Positions 44,887 through 55,315 of a stretch of DNA of 64,000 nt are shown piece after piece. A program made the position numbers and the translations under genes. The stretch is taken from positions 138,998 through 202,997 of the forward strand of contig CAKTPV010000002.1 of NCBI GenBank assembly GCA_934591815.1, read 5' to 3'. The notes under the pieces were generated by a model that worked only from the letters and a program-made list of their open reading frames with translations, had not been told where the DNA came from and made no database searches. Positions within the stretch are counted from its first letter, which is position 1. Each line of letters starts with the position of its first letter. Source of the stretch: an uncultured Oscillospiraceae bacterium. GTDB lineage: Bacteria; Bacillota; Clostridia; Oscillospirales; Oscillospiraceae.

Positions 44887-44935
44887 AGATCCACAAGTTC
44901 GTTTTATACGACAACACAGAAAGGGGACGATACGA

Positions 44936-47900
44936 TTGAGAAAAAGACTCCTATCCATCCTGCTGGCGGCTGTCATGCTGCTCAGCGCCCTGCCGTTAGG
45001 CTTGGTGGATACAGCGGAGGCCGCTGCGGTGTCCAGCGGCCAGTGCGGCGACGACATCCGGTGGACGCTGGATGCCAGCGGCACCCTGACCATCAGCGGC
45101 ACCGGCGCGATGTACGACTACACGTCCACATGGAAGGACGGCGAAGGGGAAACGATCGACATGCCGTGGTTCGGCCTGCGTGAGCAGATCCGGCGGGTCG
45201 TCGTGGACAAGGGTGTTACGTCGATCGGCACCTGTTCCTTCGCCGGTTTGTACAACCTGACCTCCGTCTCCCTGCCTGCGGGTCTGGAGGGGCTGGGTGC
45301 AGGTGTGTTCCGCAACTGTGAAAAGCTGACCAGCGTCGCCATTCCCGACGGCGTCCGCTATGCCAGCGGCGACCTGTTTTGTGGATGCCGCTCCCTGAAG
45401 ACCGTCTCCCTGCCCGACTCCCTGCGAAGTCTGGGCGGCTGCACATTCTTTGGGTGTACCTCCCTTACCAAGATCACGCTGCCCCGCGGGCTGAATAAGG
45501 TCACCTGGCGCATGTTCTACGGCTGCACGGCCCTGACCACCGTTGCCCTGCCCGGCGGCATTCAGGAGATTGCCGAGGGCGCCTTCAATGGCTGTACGGC
45601 GCTGTCTACCGTGCATTTCGGCGGCAGTCAGGCCGGCTGGCGGGCCGTGACCGTCCGCCCCGATAACGACGCGCTGAAGCGGGCCAAGGTGGACTATGCG
45701 ACCACCACCATGCTGCCGGCCCCCAAGCTCACCGGCAGCGTAAGCCGCTACGGGGAGCTTACCCTGAACTGGACCGCCGTCAAGGGCGCGGACAGCTACC
45801 AGATCTTTCGCGCTGAGAAATATGAAAACATATGGTCTTACAGCTCACACAGCTGGGTAGACGGCAGTCAAACCTCTTTCAGCATCTCTTGGCAGGAGGC
45901 GGGCGAAACCTACGTCTATAAGGTCCGCGCCGTGGACAAGGACGGCGTGGCCGGTATCTGCAGCAACGAGTATACCTTTACCTACAATCCCACAGGTCCC
46001 GGCGCCACAAGCTCCGGCAGCGGCCAGTGCGGTGCCAGCGCCAAGTGGACGCTGGATACCGACGGCACGCTGACCATCAGCGGCACCGGCGCGATGTACG
46101 ACTACGATTTCATAGGCGAGCGTAATCCCGCACCGTGGTGTGCCAACGGCCTGAACAACCGCGTGCGCACCGTGGTGGTGAAGAAGGGCATCACGGAGCT
46201 GGGCTACAATGCCTTTACCGAGTGCGGCGAGCTGAAGAAGGTAACGCTGCCCAGCGGGCTGAAGCGCATCGGCTCCTGCGCTTTTATCGACTGCTTTTCC
46301 CTGCCTGAGCTGACGATTCCCGCCACCGTGACCACCATTGAATCCAACGCCTTTACCAACTGCAACAGCATCAAAACACTGACGCTGCCCGGCGGTCTGA
46401 AGGAGATCGGCGACGCCGCCTGCAGCCAGATGGGGAGTCTGTCCAGTGTGACTCTGGGCAAGGGCATCACCCGCCTCAGCCCGTATATGTTCAATATGTG
46501 CTACGCGCTGACCTCCGTTACCGTCCCGGAGGGTGTGACGGATATTGGTTCCTGTGCATTCCGCTACTGCGAAAGCCTGCAAACGCTGCGTCTGCCCGCC
46601 AGCCTGAAAACGGTGGGTGAGGCCGCCTCCTCCGGCACAAGCATTGCGGATGTCTACTTTGCCGGTACCGCCGCCCAGTGGAATGCACTCCGTATGGATC
46701 CCGGCAACAACCATATCCGCTGCGCCAAGGTACATTACCGCAACGCGGCTACGGTTCCTGCCGCACCCAAGATCAAGCTGACGACCAGCGGTAATCAGTT
46801 CCAGCTCTCTTGGAACGCCGTTCCCGGCGCTGTGTCCTATCAGGTCTACCGCATCGTGGATTTCACCGTTGAGGACTACACGCTGCTTGGCACGACAAAG
46901 AGCACAACCTATACCGACAAGACCGCCGAGGCCGGTACAACGTATACGTTTGCCGTCAAGGCTGTGAATGCCAACGGCGAGAGCATGACGAGCTCCTCGT
47001 GCGCCGGCAAGCTTGCTGCCGCACCCGACAATGTAACGCTGACCGGCGCCAAGGCTGTCAGTGACGGCATTCAGGTGACATGGCAGGCGGCCAACGGTGC
47101 AGAGCAGTACCGTGTGTACCGGAAGGACGCCGCCAATCCCAAGTGGAAGGGCATCGCGACCGTGACCGGCACCAGCTGGACGGATAAGACCGCGCAGGCG
47201 GGTGTGAAGTACACCTACACCGTCCGCGGCATCAGTGCCAACGGTACTCTCAGCCCCGGCTTTGATACCACCGGCGTCAGCGCCACCATCCCCGGAACGC
47301 CTATGCCCACCACGCCCGCCAACGTGACTCTTGGCAGCGCCAAGGTCAGCGGCAGCACCATCGTGGTGACGTGGCAGGCAGCCAACGGCGCAGCGCAGTA
47401 CCGCGTGTACCGGAAGGACGCTGCCAATCCCAAGTGGAAGGGCATTGCGAACGTGACCGGCACCAGCTGGACGGATAAGACCGCGCAGGCGGGTGTGAAG
47501 TACACCTATACCGTCCGCGGCATCAGTGCCAACGGCACCCTCAGCCCCGGCTTTGACACCACCGGCGTCAGCGCCACCGTTCCCGGAACGCCTACGCCCA
47601 CCACACCCGCTAACGTGACCCTTGGCAGCGCCAAGGTCAGCGGCAGCACCATCGTGGTGACGTGGCAGGCAGCCAACGGCGCAGCGCAGTACCGCGTGTA
47701 CCGGAAGGACGCCGCCAATCCCAAGTGGAAGGGCATTGCCAATGTGACCGGCACCAGCTGGACGGATAAGACCGCTGTGGCAGGTGTGAAGTACACCTAT
47801 ACCGTTCGCGGCATCAGTGCCAACGGCACTCTCAGCCCCGGCTTCGACACCACCGGCGTCAGCGCCACCGTTCCCGGAACGCCTACGCCTGCGCCCACCA

Positions 47901-48469
47901 CCCCGGCAGAGGTAACGCTGATCGGCGCTGTGGCCGGCAGCGACGGCATCACCGTGAAGTGGAAGGCGGCGGCAGGTGCGAAGGAGTACCGCGTGTACCG
48001 CAAGGGCCCCGGCGAGACGAAGTGGAAGGGCCTCGTCAACGTGACCGGCATCAGCTGGACGGATAGAGGCGTCAAGGCCGGTGCGAAGTACACCTACACG
48101 GTGCGCGGCATCGGTGCTGACGGCAAGACCCTCAGCCCCACCTACAACAACCTCGGCGTCAGCACGACGGCGACTGTAACGCCTGTGCCCATCACCCCGG
48201 CGAATGTGACGCTGATCGGCGCCACGGCCGGCAGCAGCGGCATTCAGGTGACGTGGAAGACGGCGGCAGGTGCGGAAAAGTACCGCGTGTACCGCATTGG
48301 CCCCGGCGATGCGAAGTGGGTCGGTCTCGTCAACGTGACCGGCACCGGCTGGACGGATACGAATGTGACCAAGGGTGTGAAGTACACCTACACCGTCCGC
48401 GGCATCTCCGTTGACGGCAAGCTCAGCCCCGGCTTCGACAAGACCGGCGTCAGCGCCGTCGCCAAGTAA
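44936..48469 (+). CDS. BspA-like leucine-rich-repeat protein with tandem fibronectin-type repeats
   Basis: 1177-residue secreted protein. The TTG start at 44936 gives a signal peptide (KRLLSILLAAVMLLSALPLGL...AEA). Two BspA-type LRR_5 blocks (about residues 84-235 and 407-602) are each preceded by a cap with GTLTISGTGAMYDY. Each LRR block is followed by an Fn3-like domain (about 260-354 and 610-695). From residue 699 to the end there are five further Fn3-like repeats of 97-99 residues, three almost identical. No sortase signal, membrane anchor or cell-wall-binding domain is visible at the C-terminus, so the protein is probably released or held non-covalently. Likely an adhesin or binding protein; the ligand is unknown. 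Confidence 0.88.
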   Translation: MRKRLLSILLAAVMLLSALPLGLVDTAEAAAVSSGQCGDDIRWTLDASGTLTISGTGAMYDYTSTWKDGEGETIDMPWFGLREQIRRVVVDKGVTSIGTCSFAGLYNLTSVSLPAGLEGLGAGVFRNCEKLTSVAIPDGVRYASGDLFCGCRSLKTVSLPDSLRSLGGCTFFGCTSLTKITLPRGLNKVTWRMFYGCTALTTVALPGGIQEIAEGAFNGCTALSTVHFGGSQAGWRAVTVRPDNDALKRAKVDYATTTMLPAPKLTGSVSRYGELTLNWTAVKGADSYQIFRAEKYENIWSYSSHSWVDGSQTSFSISWQEAGETYVYKVRAVDKDGVAGICSNEYTFTYNPTGPGATSSGSGQCGASAKWTLDTDGTLTISGTGAMYDYDFIGERNPAPWCANGLNNRVRTVVVKKGITELGYNAFTECGELKKVTLPSGLKRIGSCAFIDCFSLPELTIPATVTTIESNAFTNCNSIKTLTLPGGLKEIGDAACSQMGSLSSVTLGKGITRLSPYMFNMCYALTSVTVPEGVTDIGSCAFRYCESLQTLRLPASLKTVGEAASSGTSIADVYFAGTAAQWNALRMDPGNNHIRCAKVHYRNAATVPAAPKIKLTTSGNQFQLSWNAVPGAVSYQVYRIVDFTVEDYTLLGTTKSTTYTDKTAEAGTTYTFAVKAVNANGESMTSSSCAGKLAAAPDNVTLTGAKAVSDGIQVTWQAANGAEQYRVYRKDAANPKWKGIATVTGTSWTDKTAQAGVKYTYTVRGISANGTLSPGFDTTGVSATIPGTPMPTTPANVTLGSAKVSGSTIVVTWQAANGAAQYRVYRKDAANPKWKGIANVTGTSWTDKTAQAGVKYTYTVRGISANGTLSPGFDTTGVSATVPGTPTPTTPANVTLGSAKVSGSTIVVTWQAANGAAQYRVYRKDAANPKWKGIANVTGTSWTDKTAVAGVKYTYTVRGISANGTLSPGFDTTGVSATVPGTPTPAPTTPAEVTLIGAVAGSDGITVKWKAAAGAKEYRVYRKGPGETKWKGLVNVTGISWTDRGVKAGAKYTYTVRGIGADGKTLSPTYNNLGVSTTATVTPVPITPANVTLIGATAGSSGIQVTWKTAAGAEKYRVYRIGPGDAKWVGLVNVTGTGWTDTNVTKGVKYTYTVRGISVDGKLSPGFDKTGVSAVAK
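47030..48466 (+). repeat. Five tandem 291-297-base coding repeats
   Basis: Units begin at 47030, 47321, 47612, 47909 and 48203. The first three have a 291-base period and are almost identical at DNA level; the last two are diverged. Each encodes one Fn3-like domain plus a TPxPTTP-type linker. Confidence 0.92.
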
Positions 48470-48491
48470 GGGCAAAACAACCGAACAAAGC

Positions 48492-48533
48492 AAAAAAGGA
48501 CACGGAGCGCCTTGGCGCTCCGTGTCCTTTTTT
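48492..48533. terminator. Bidirectional terminator
   Basis: 20-bp perfect stem (48492-48511 with 48514-48533), 2-base centre, A-run and T-run ends. It separates the LRR gene (plus) from the flavodoxin gene (minus). Confidence 0.9.
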
Positions 48534-48573
48534 GCGTTTTCCTCAACCCTCCGCGCCGCAGCGACGGCTGCCG

Positions 48574-49071
48574 TCACCGCAAGACCGCTTCTTGCAGTGC
48601 CCGCAGATCCTCCCCGTCGGGGTGGGACATGGCGCGGTCGAAATTCTCGATCAGCGCGTCCAGATTCGCCGGATGCTCCGGCTGTCCCTTCATCTTCACA
48701 TACCGCTCCCGCACAGTCTGAGGCATCCTGCCCTGACACATATATGTTCCGATCACGGTATTGCTGGGGTCGATGGCGCGCTTGACGTTGTCGAGGATCT
48801 TCTGAAAATACGCCTCACTGCCGCCGAAGCCCGCCGTGCCGAACAAGAATATCCGCCTGTTCCGCAGCGCTTCCAGCAGGCGCACCGTGGCCTCGTCCGC
48901 ATTGCCCTTGTCTGTCCAGAAGCCGATATACAGCGTGTCGGCGTCGAGTGCCGCCGCGCTGCTCTCCCCGAAATATACGCACACCTCTTGCGGCAGCGCC
49001 GCACGGATCGCCTCCGCCAGCGCCCGCGTGTTGCCTGTCCGGCTGCTGAACAGCACCCCATAGCTTCCCAT
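48574..49071 (-). CDS. Flavodoxin-family protein, BilS-like
   Basis: 165-residue flavodoxin-like FMN protein. The phosphate loop is FSSRTGNTRALAEAI (about residues 8-22), with YIGFWTDKGNAD (about 50-60) and FLFGTAGFGGSEAYFQ (about 76-91) as the flavin loops, and a C-terminal segment with GTYMCQGRMPQTVRERY. The combination resembles the BilS group, the flavodoxin partner of gut bilirubin reductase BilR; no BilR-type reductase is in this window, so the partner is unknown. AAGGGGCGG precedes the ATG at 49071. Confidence 0.82.
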   Translation of the reverse strand: MGSYGVLFSSRTGNTRALAEAIRAALPQEVCVYFGESSAAALDADTLYIGFWTDKGNADEATVRLLEALRNRRIFLFGTAGFGGSEAYFQKILDNVKRAIDPSNTVIGTYMCQGRMPQTVRERYVKMKGQPEHPANLDALIENFDRAMSHPDGEDLRALQEAVLR

Positions 49072-49155
49072 GATACCGCCCCTTTCCGTCACGTCCCACT
49101 GGGCGTGGCTGTACATAGATCGGCACTTATTTTATCACGCGTCCCCGGAAAACAC

Positions 49156-49182
49156 AAGCTCCCGGCCAGTGGCCGGGAGCTT
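49156..49182 (-). terminator. ppdK terminator
   Basis: 12-bp perfect stem AAGCTCCCGGCC / GGCCGGGAGCTT with 3-base loop, followed on the minus strand by GTGTTTTCC, 36 bases after the ppdK stop. Confidence 0.8.
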
Positions 49183-49218
49183 GCTGCTGTGCGGTTATGC
49201 TGCGCCCTTGCGGGAGAC

Positions 49219-51846
<2,628 letters not shown>

Positions 51847-51882
51847 GGTAGTCCCTCCATCTATTATCAATATAGTTGTACC

Positions 51883-51931
51883 AAACGATGAGAACGTTTC
51901 TTATTATAGTCAAATTCTTTGTCAAAAGCAA
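51883..51931 (-). promoter_or_regulatory. ppdK promoter with inverted repeat at the start site
   Basis: Minus strand: -35 TTGCTT (51926-51931), 17-base spacer, perfect -10 TATAAT (51903-51908). Directly downstream lies AAACG-N7-CGTTT (51883-51899), positioned over the expected start like an operator. Confidence 0.6.
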
Positions 51932-52030
51932 GCCTATTCCCAAATTTTTCTGTTTTTTTGCAATAGGTTTCCAGTTTCGCAGGAATCGCCTCTATGGGAA
52001 ACATTTTCCCCCGTATCCGTAGAATAAAAC

Positions 52031-52060
52031 TTGCCTGTCCCGCTTTTTGTGTGGTATACT
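52031..52060 (+). promoter_or_regulatory. Promoter of holB-ricT-HAD operon
   Basis: -35 TTGCCT (52031-52036), 18-base spacer, -10 TATACT (52055-52060), 52 bases before holB. Confidence 0.6.
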
Positions 52061-52112
52061 GGTGCATTAGAAAAATAGGGGTGTCAGACCCCTACGGGAA
52101 AAGGGGAGCGCC

Positions 52113-52964
52113 ATGGCACGGATCCTGCCGGAAAACAGCACACTGGAGCGCGCCGTCCGCCGTGCGGCGGAGCAGGGGCGGCTGAGCCACGCCATCGTGC
52201 TCTCCGGCGCCGGCGACCTGACGGACGCGGCGCGGTTCATCGCCGCCGCCCACGTCTGCGAGGGGATGGACAGGCCCTGCCTGCGGTGCCGCCACTGCCG
52301 GAAGGTGCTGGAGGGCATCCATCCCGACGTGTCGGTGATCCGGGACACGGAGCATCGGGAGCTGACGGTGGACGCCGTCCGGGAGCTGCGGCAGGACGTG
52401 TACATCCGTCCCAACGAGGCGGCGCGGAAGGTGTATATCATCGCGGACAGCCGCCAGCTCAACGAGCGGGATCAGAACGTGCTGCTGAAGATCGTGGAGG
52501 AGGGGCCGCCCTACGCCGCCTTCATTTTCTGCACCGACAGTCCCACCGCGCTGCTGGAAACGGTGCGCTCCCGGTGTGTGCTGCTGAAAAGCGCCGATCT
52601 GCCGCCGGAGACCCTGCCGCCGGAGGCCGAGCAGCTCTGCCTCGCCTTTGCCAAGGGAAAGCTGCTGCCGGTAACGCGGTATCTGGTATCGCTGGAGACC
52701 CGGAAGCTGAAGCGGGACGAGCTGCGTACCGTGCTGCGCAGCGCCTGGTGCGCTGCGGCGGAGGCGCTGCTGCTGCAAATGGGCAAGGAGACGCCGGATC
52801 CCGCCTGCGGCGAGACGGCGCAGGCGCTGGCCCGCGGCTTGACCTGCCGCCAGCTCCAAAAGCTGACGGCGCTGCTGGAGAAGTACAGCGGCGAATGTGA
52901 ATATAATGTAGGCGCGGGCCATGTTCTTGGCGCCCTCGCCGTGGAATGGGAGGAGCTTCTATGA
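52113..52964 (+). CDS. holB: DNA polymerase III delta prime subunit
   Basis: 283-residue clamp-loader subunit. AAA+ fold with SHAIVLSGAGDLTDAARFIAA in place of a functional P-loop, as usual for delta prime. The zinc-binding module CEGMDRPCLRCRHC is at about residues 49-62. HPDVSVI, VRELRQDVYIRPNEAARKVYIIADSRQLNERDQNVLLKIVEEGP (sensor 1 / Walker B region, about 92-135) and CTDSPTALLETVRSRC (SRC motif, about 157) complete the pattern. It precedes ricT (yaaT-type) with a 4-base overlap, the same order as holB-yaaT in Bacillus. Confidence 0.9.
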   Translation: MARILPENSTLERAVRRAAEQGRLSHAIVLSGAGDLTDAARFIAAAHVCEGMDRPCLRCRHCRKVLEGIHPDVSVIRDTEHRELTVDAVRELRQDVYIRPNEAARKVYIIADSRQLNERDQNVLLKIVEEGPPYAAFIFCTDSPTALLETVRSRCVLLKSADLPPETLPPEAEQLCLAFAKGKLLPVTRYLVSLETRKLKRDELRTVLRSAWCAAAEALLLQMGKETPDPACGETAQALARGLTCRQLQKLTALLEKYSGECEYNVGAGHVLGALAVEWEELL

Positions 52965-54310
52965 CCACTGTGGTTTCCGTCCGCTTTCGAAGCGGCTGTA
53001 AGACCTATTATTTTGACCCGAAGGACCTGACGGTGGAGGCCGGTCAGGACGTGATCGTGGAGACGGCGCAGGGCCCGGAATTTGCCCAGTGCTGCGAGGG
53101 CAACCACGCCGTACCCGATGAGCAGGTGGTGCCGCCGCTGCGGGCGGTGCTGCGTATCGCCACCGACAATGACCGCCATACCGCCGCCTATAACCGGAGC
53201 CGGGAAAAGGACGCCTTTGACATCTGCCAGAAGAAGATCCTCCAGCACAAGCTGGAGATGAAGCTGGTGCGGGTGGAGTGCAGCTTCGATGGCTCCAAGA
53301 TCCTGTTCTTCTTCACCGCCGACGGCCGCGTGGACTTCCGTGAGCTGGTGAAGGATCTGGCCGGCGTGTTCCGCGCCCGCATCGAGCTGCGGCAGATCGG
53401 CGTCCGGGACGAGGCCAAGATGCTGGGCGGTCTGGGCATCTGCGGCAGACCCTTCTGCTGCTCCCAATTCATGGACGAGTTCCTGCCGGTGTCCATCAAG
53501 ATGGCCAAGACCCAGAGCCTGTCCCTGAACCCCACCAAGATCTCCGGCACCTGCGGGCGGCTGATGTGCTGCCTGAAGTACGAGCAGGACGCCTATGAGG
53601 ACGCCATCAAGCGTATGCCCAAGAACGACTCCTTCGTGCTGACACCGGACGGCCCCGGCAACGTCTCCGACGTGAATCTGCTGAAGGAGACGGTGAACGT
53701 CCGGCTGGACGACCGGCCGGAGGGCCCCCGCTGCTACCACAACTGTGAGGTGTGCGTCCTGCGCAACGGCAAGGGCAGCCGGGACGGCATCGCCATCCCC
53801 GACCAGTGGCCGGAGCGCTATGTGGAGCCGGTGAAGGAGGACGAGATGCCCCCCATCAGCTTCATCAGCGACTTTACGCCCGTACCCGCCGATAAGCCCG
53901 AGGAGGGGGAGAAGCGCCGTCGCCGCAGCCGCGGCGGACGGGACCGGAAGAAGTCCGAGGGCGCTGGCGCACCGGAAAAACGCGGGGATAAGCCTGCCAA
54001 GGCGGAAAAGCCCGTCAAGAACGACAAGCCCGCCAAGGCGGAAAAGCCTGAAAAAAAGGAGCGGACCGACAAGCCCGCCGGAGATAAGCCCGCCTCCCGT
54101 TCCGGCAGCCGCCGCCGGGGACGCCGGGGCGGCGGAGGCGGTAGCGCCGCCTCCGCAAGTGGCAGCACCCAGCAGACCGCGCCCCGTCCCAATAAGCCGC
54201 AGGAGAACCAGAGCGCCAAGTCCGGCGGCGACCAGCGTAAGCGCCCCCGGCATCGGGGCGGACGCCGCAAAACCGGCGGCGGCAAGTCCGGCGCAGGTAC
54301 GGAGGCATAA
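52961..54310 (+). CDS. ricT: PSP1-domain protein RicT (YaaT)
   Basis: 449-residue member of the PSP1/YaaT family, part of the RicA-RicF-RicT complex that in Bacillus affects RNase Y-dependent RNA maturation, competence and sporulation. The PSP1 domain (about residues 1-260) has the cysteine motifs LGICGRPFCCSQF (about 164-176) and CGRLMCCLKYE (about 197-207), probably holding an iron-sulfur cluster. Beyond about residue 300 is an unusual tail of about 145 residues, rich in Lys, Arg, Pro, Ala and Gly with AEKP/DKPA and RRRGRRGG runs, likely disordered and RNA-binding. The start overlaps the holB stop (ATGA). Confidence 0.9.
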   Translation: MTTVVSVRFRSGCKTYYFDPKDLTVEAGQDVIVETAQGPEFAQCCEGNHAVPDEQVVPPLRAVLRIATDNDRHTAAYNRSREKDAFDICQKKILQHKLEMKLVRVECSFDGSKILFFFTADGRVDFRELVKDLAGVFRARIELRQIGVRDEAKMLGGLGICGRPFCCSQFMDEFLPVSIKMAKTQSLSLNPTKISGTCGRLMCCLKYEQDAYEDAIKRMPKNDSFVLTPDGPGNVSDVNLLKETVNVRLDDRPEGPRCYHNCEVCVLRNGKGSRDGIAIPDQWPERYVEPVKEDEMPPISFISDFTPVPADKPEEGEKRRRRSRGGRDRKKSEGAGAPEKRGDKPAKAEKPVKNDKPAKAEKPEKKERTDKPAGDKPASRSGSRRRGRRGGGGGSAASASGSTQQTAPRPNKPQENQSAKSGGDQRKRPRHRGGRRKTGGGKSGAGTEA

Positions 54311-54316
54311 CGCAAC

Positions 54317-55162
54317 ATGGGAAAATTCACCGGCCTGCTGCTGGCCAGCGACTACGACAACACACTGACATACACAGAGGAGGCACTGCGCCTCTGCACT
54401 CCCATGCCGCCGGTTTCCGATGCCAATCAGGCGGCGCTGCGCCACTTCATGGCGGAGGGCGGCATCTTCTCCGTGGCCACGGGCCGCGCCAAGCCCGCCT
54501 TTGAAGCGGTGGCACACGGCGTACCCATGAACGGCCCCACCATCCTGTTCAACGGCGCCGCCATCTACGACTTCGCCGCCGGCAGGTATCTGCACACCGC
54601 ATTTCTGCCGGATATCGTCCGGACCCACATTGCCCAGACCGTCCGGGCGCTGCCCTTTGCCGCCGTGGAGCTGTACCACGACGACAACAGCATCCATGCC
54701 CTCCAGCCCAACGAGGTGACGCGGCGGCACCTCCATGTGACCCACTCGCCCACGGTGATCGTGGACAGCATGGCACAGGTGCCGTCCCCCATCAGCAAGG
54801 CGCTGTTCTCCACAGAGCCATCGGATCAGGCGGCGCTGCTGGACTATCTCCGCGCCGCGCCGTGGTACGGCGACTATGAGATCGTGACCAGCAGCGAATC
54901 GCTGGTGGAGCTGACCGCCAAGGGCGCCAACAAGGGCGGCATGGTGCAGCGCCTTGCCGCGCTGCTGGATATCCCGCAGGACAGGGTGATCTGCGTGGGC
55001 GACCACGCCAACGATGTCTCCATGCTGACATGGGCGGGCGCGGCCTTTGCCCCCGCCAACGCCCTGCCGGAGGTGCTGGCGATGCCCTGTGTCCACGCGC
55101 TGCCGGACTGTCGAGAGAACGCCATTGCCGCGCTGATTGCGCTGCTGGACGAAAAATATTGA
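54317..55162 (+). CDS. HAD-superfamily hydrolase (Cof-type)
   Basis: 281-residue Cof/type IIB HAD phosphatase. Motif I is ASDYDNTLTY (about residue 10; DxDxT form, with Asn in the usual Gly/Phe position), motif II lies in SVATGRAKPAF (about 53-63), motif III at GANKGGMVQRL (Lys about 212) and motif IV at CVGDHANDVSMLTWAG (about 228-243). Cytoplasmic; typical substrates are sugar phosphates or flavin phosphates, not determinable here. It starts 6 bases after ricT. Confidence 0.88.
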   Translation: MGKFTGLLLASDYDNTLTYTEEALRLCTPMPPVSDANQAALRHFMAEGGIFSVATGRAKPAFEAVAHGVPMNGPTILFNGAAIYDFAAGRYLHTAFLPDIVRTHIAQTVRALPFAAVELYHDDNSIHALQPNEVTRRHLHVTHSPTVIVDSMAQVPSPISKALFSTEPSDQAALLDYLRAAPWYGDYEIVTSSESLVELTAKGANKGGMVQRLAALLDIPQDRVICVGDHANDVSMLTWAGAAFAPANALPEVLAMPCVHALPDCRENAIAALIALLDEKY

Positions 55163-55177
55163 CCGATACGGACGAAA

Positions 55178-55205
55178 AAGCGCCCCAAAGGGGGCGCTTT
55201 CCTTA
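55178..55205 (+). terminator. Terminator after the HAD gene
   Basis: AAAGCGCCCC (55178-55187) pairs with GGGGCGCTTT (55192-55201), with a short T-rich tail (TTTCCTTATTTTT). Confidence 0.75.
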
Positions 55206-55245
55206 TTTTTCCGGGGGATATTGCCCATTGTTCACAATTTTATCC

Positions 55246-55274
55246 TTGACGCGACGGCGGAAACAAGGTATGAT
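55246..55274 (+). promoter_or_regulatory. Promoter of the M23 peptidase gene
   Basis: -35 TTGACG (55246-55251), 17-base spacer, -10 TATGAT (55269-55274). Confidence 0.6.
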
Positions 55275-55315
55275 ACCGTTTGTAACGATTTTGTAACTTT
55301 TAGGTGAGACCCACT

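Noticed and set aside
47030..48466. Tandem repeats considered as a CRISPR array
   Set aside because: Period is 291-297 bases, the reading frame is maintained, and no short repeat/spacer pattern exists.
45845..48739. 964-codon open frame on the minus strand
   Set aside because: Antisense shadow of the GC-rich, repeat-bearing LRR/Fn3 gene; no domain, no ribosome-binding site, repetitive only because the plus-strand gene is.
52511..55228. 905-codon open frame on the minus strand
   Set aside because: Antisense to holB, ricT and the HAD gene, all of which are recognisable proteins; the frame is open only because of GC-rich third positions.
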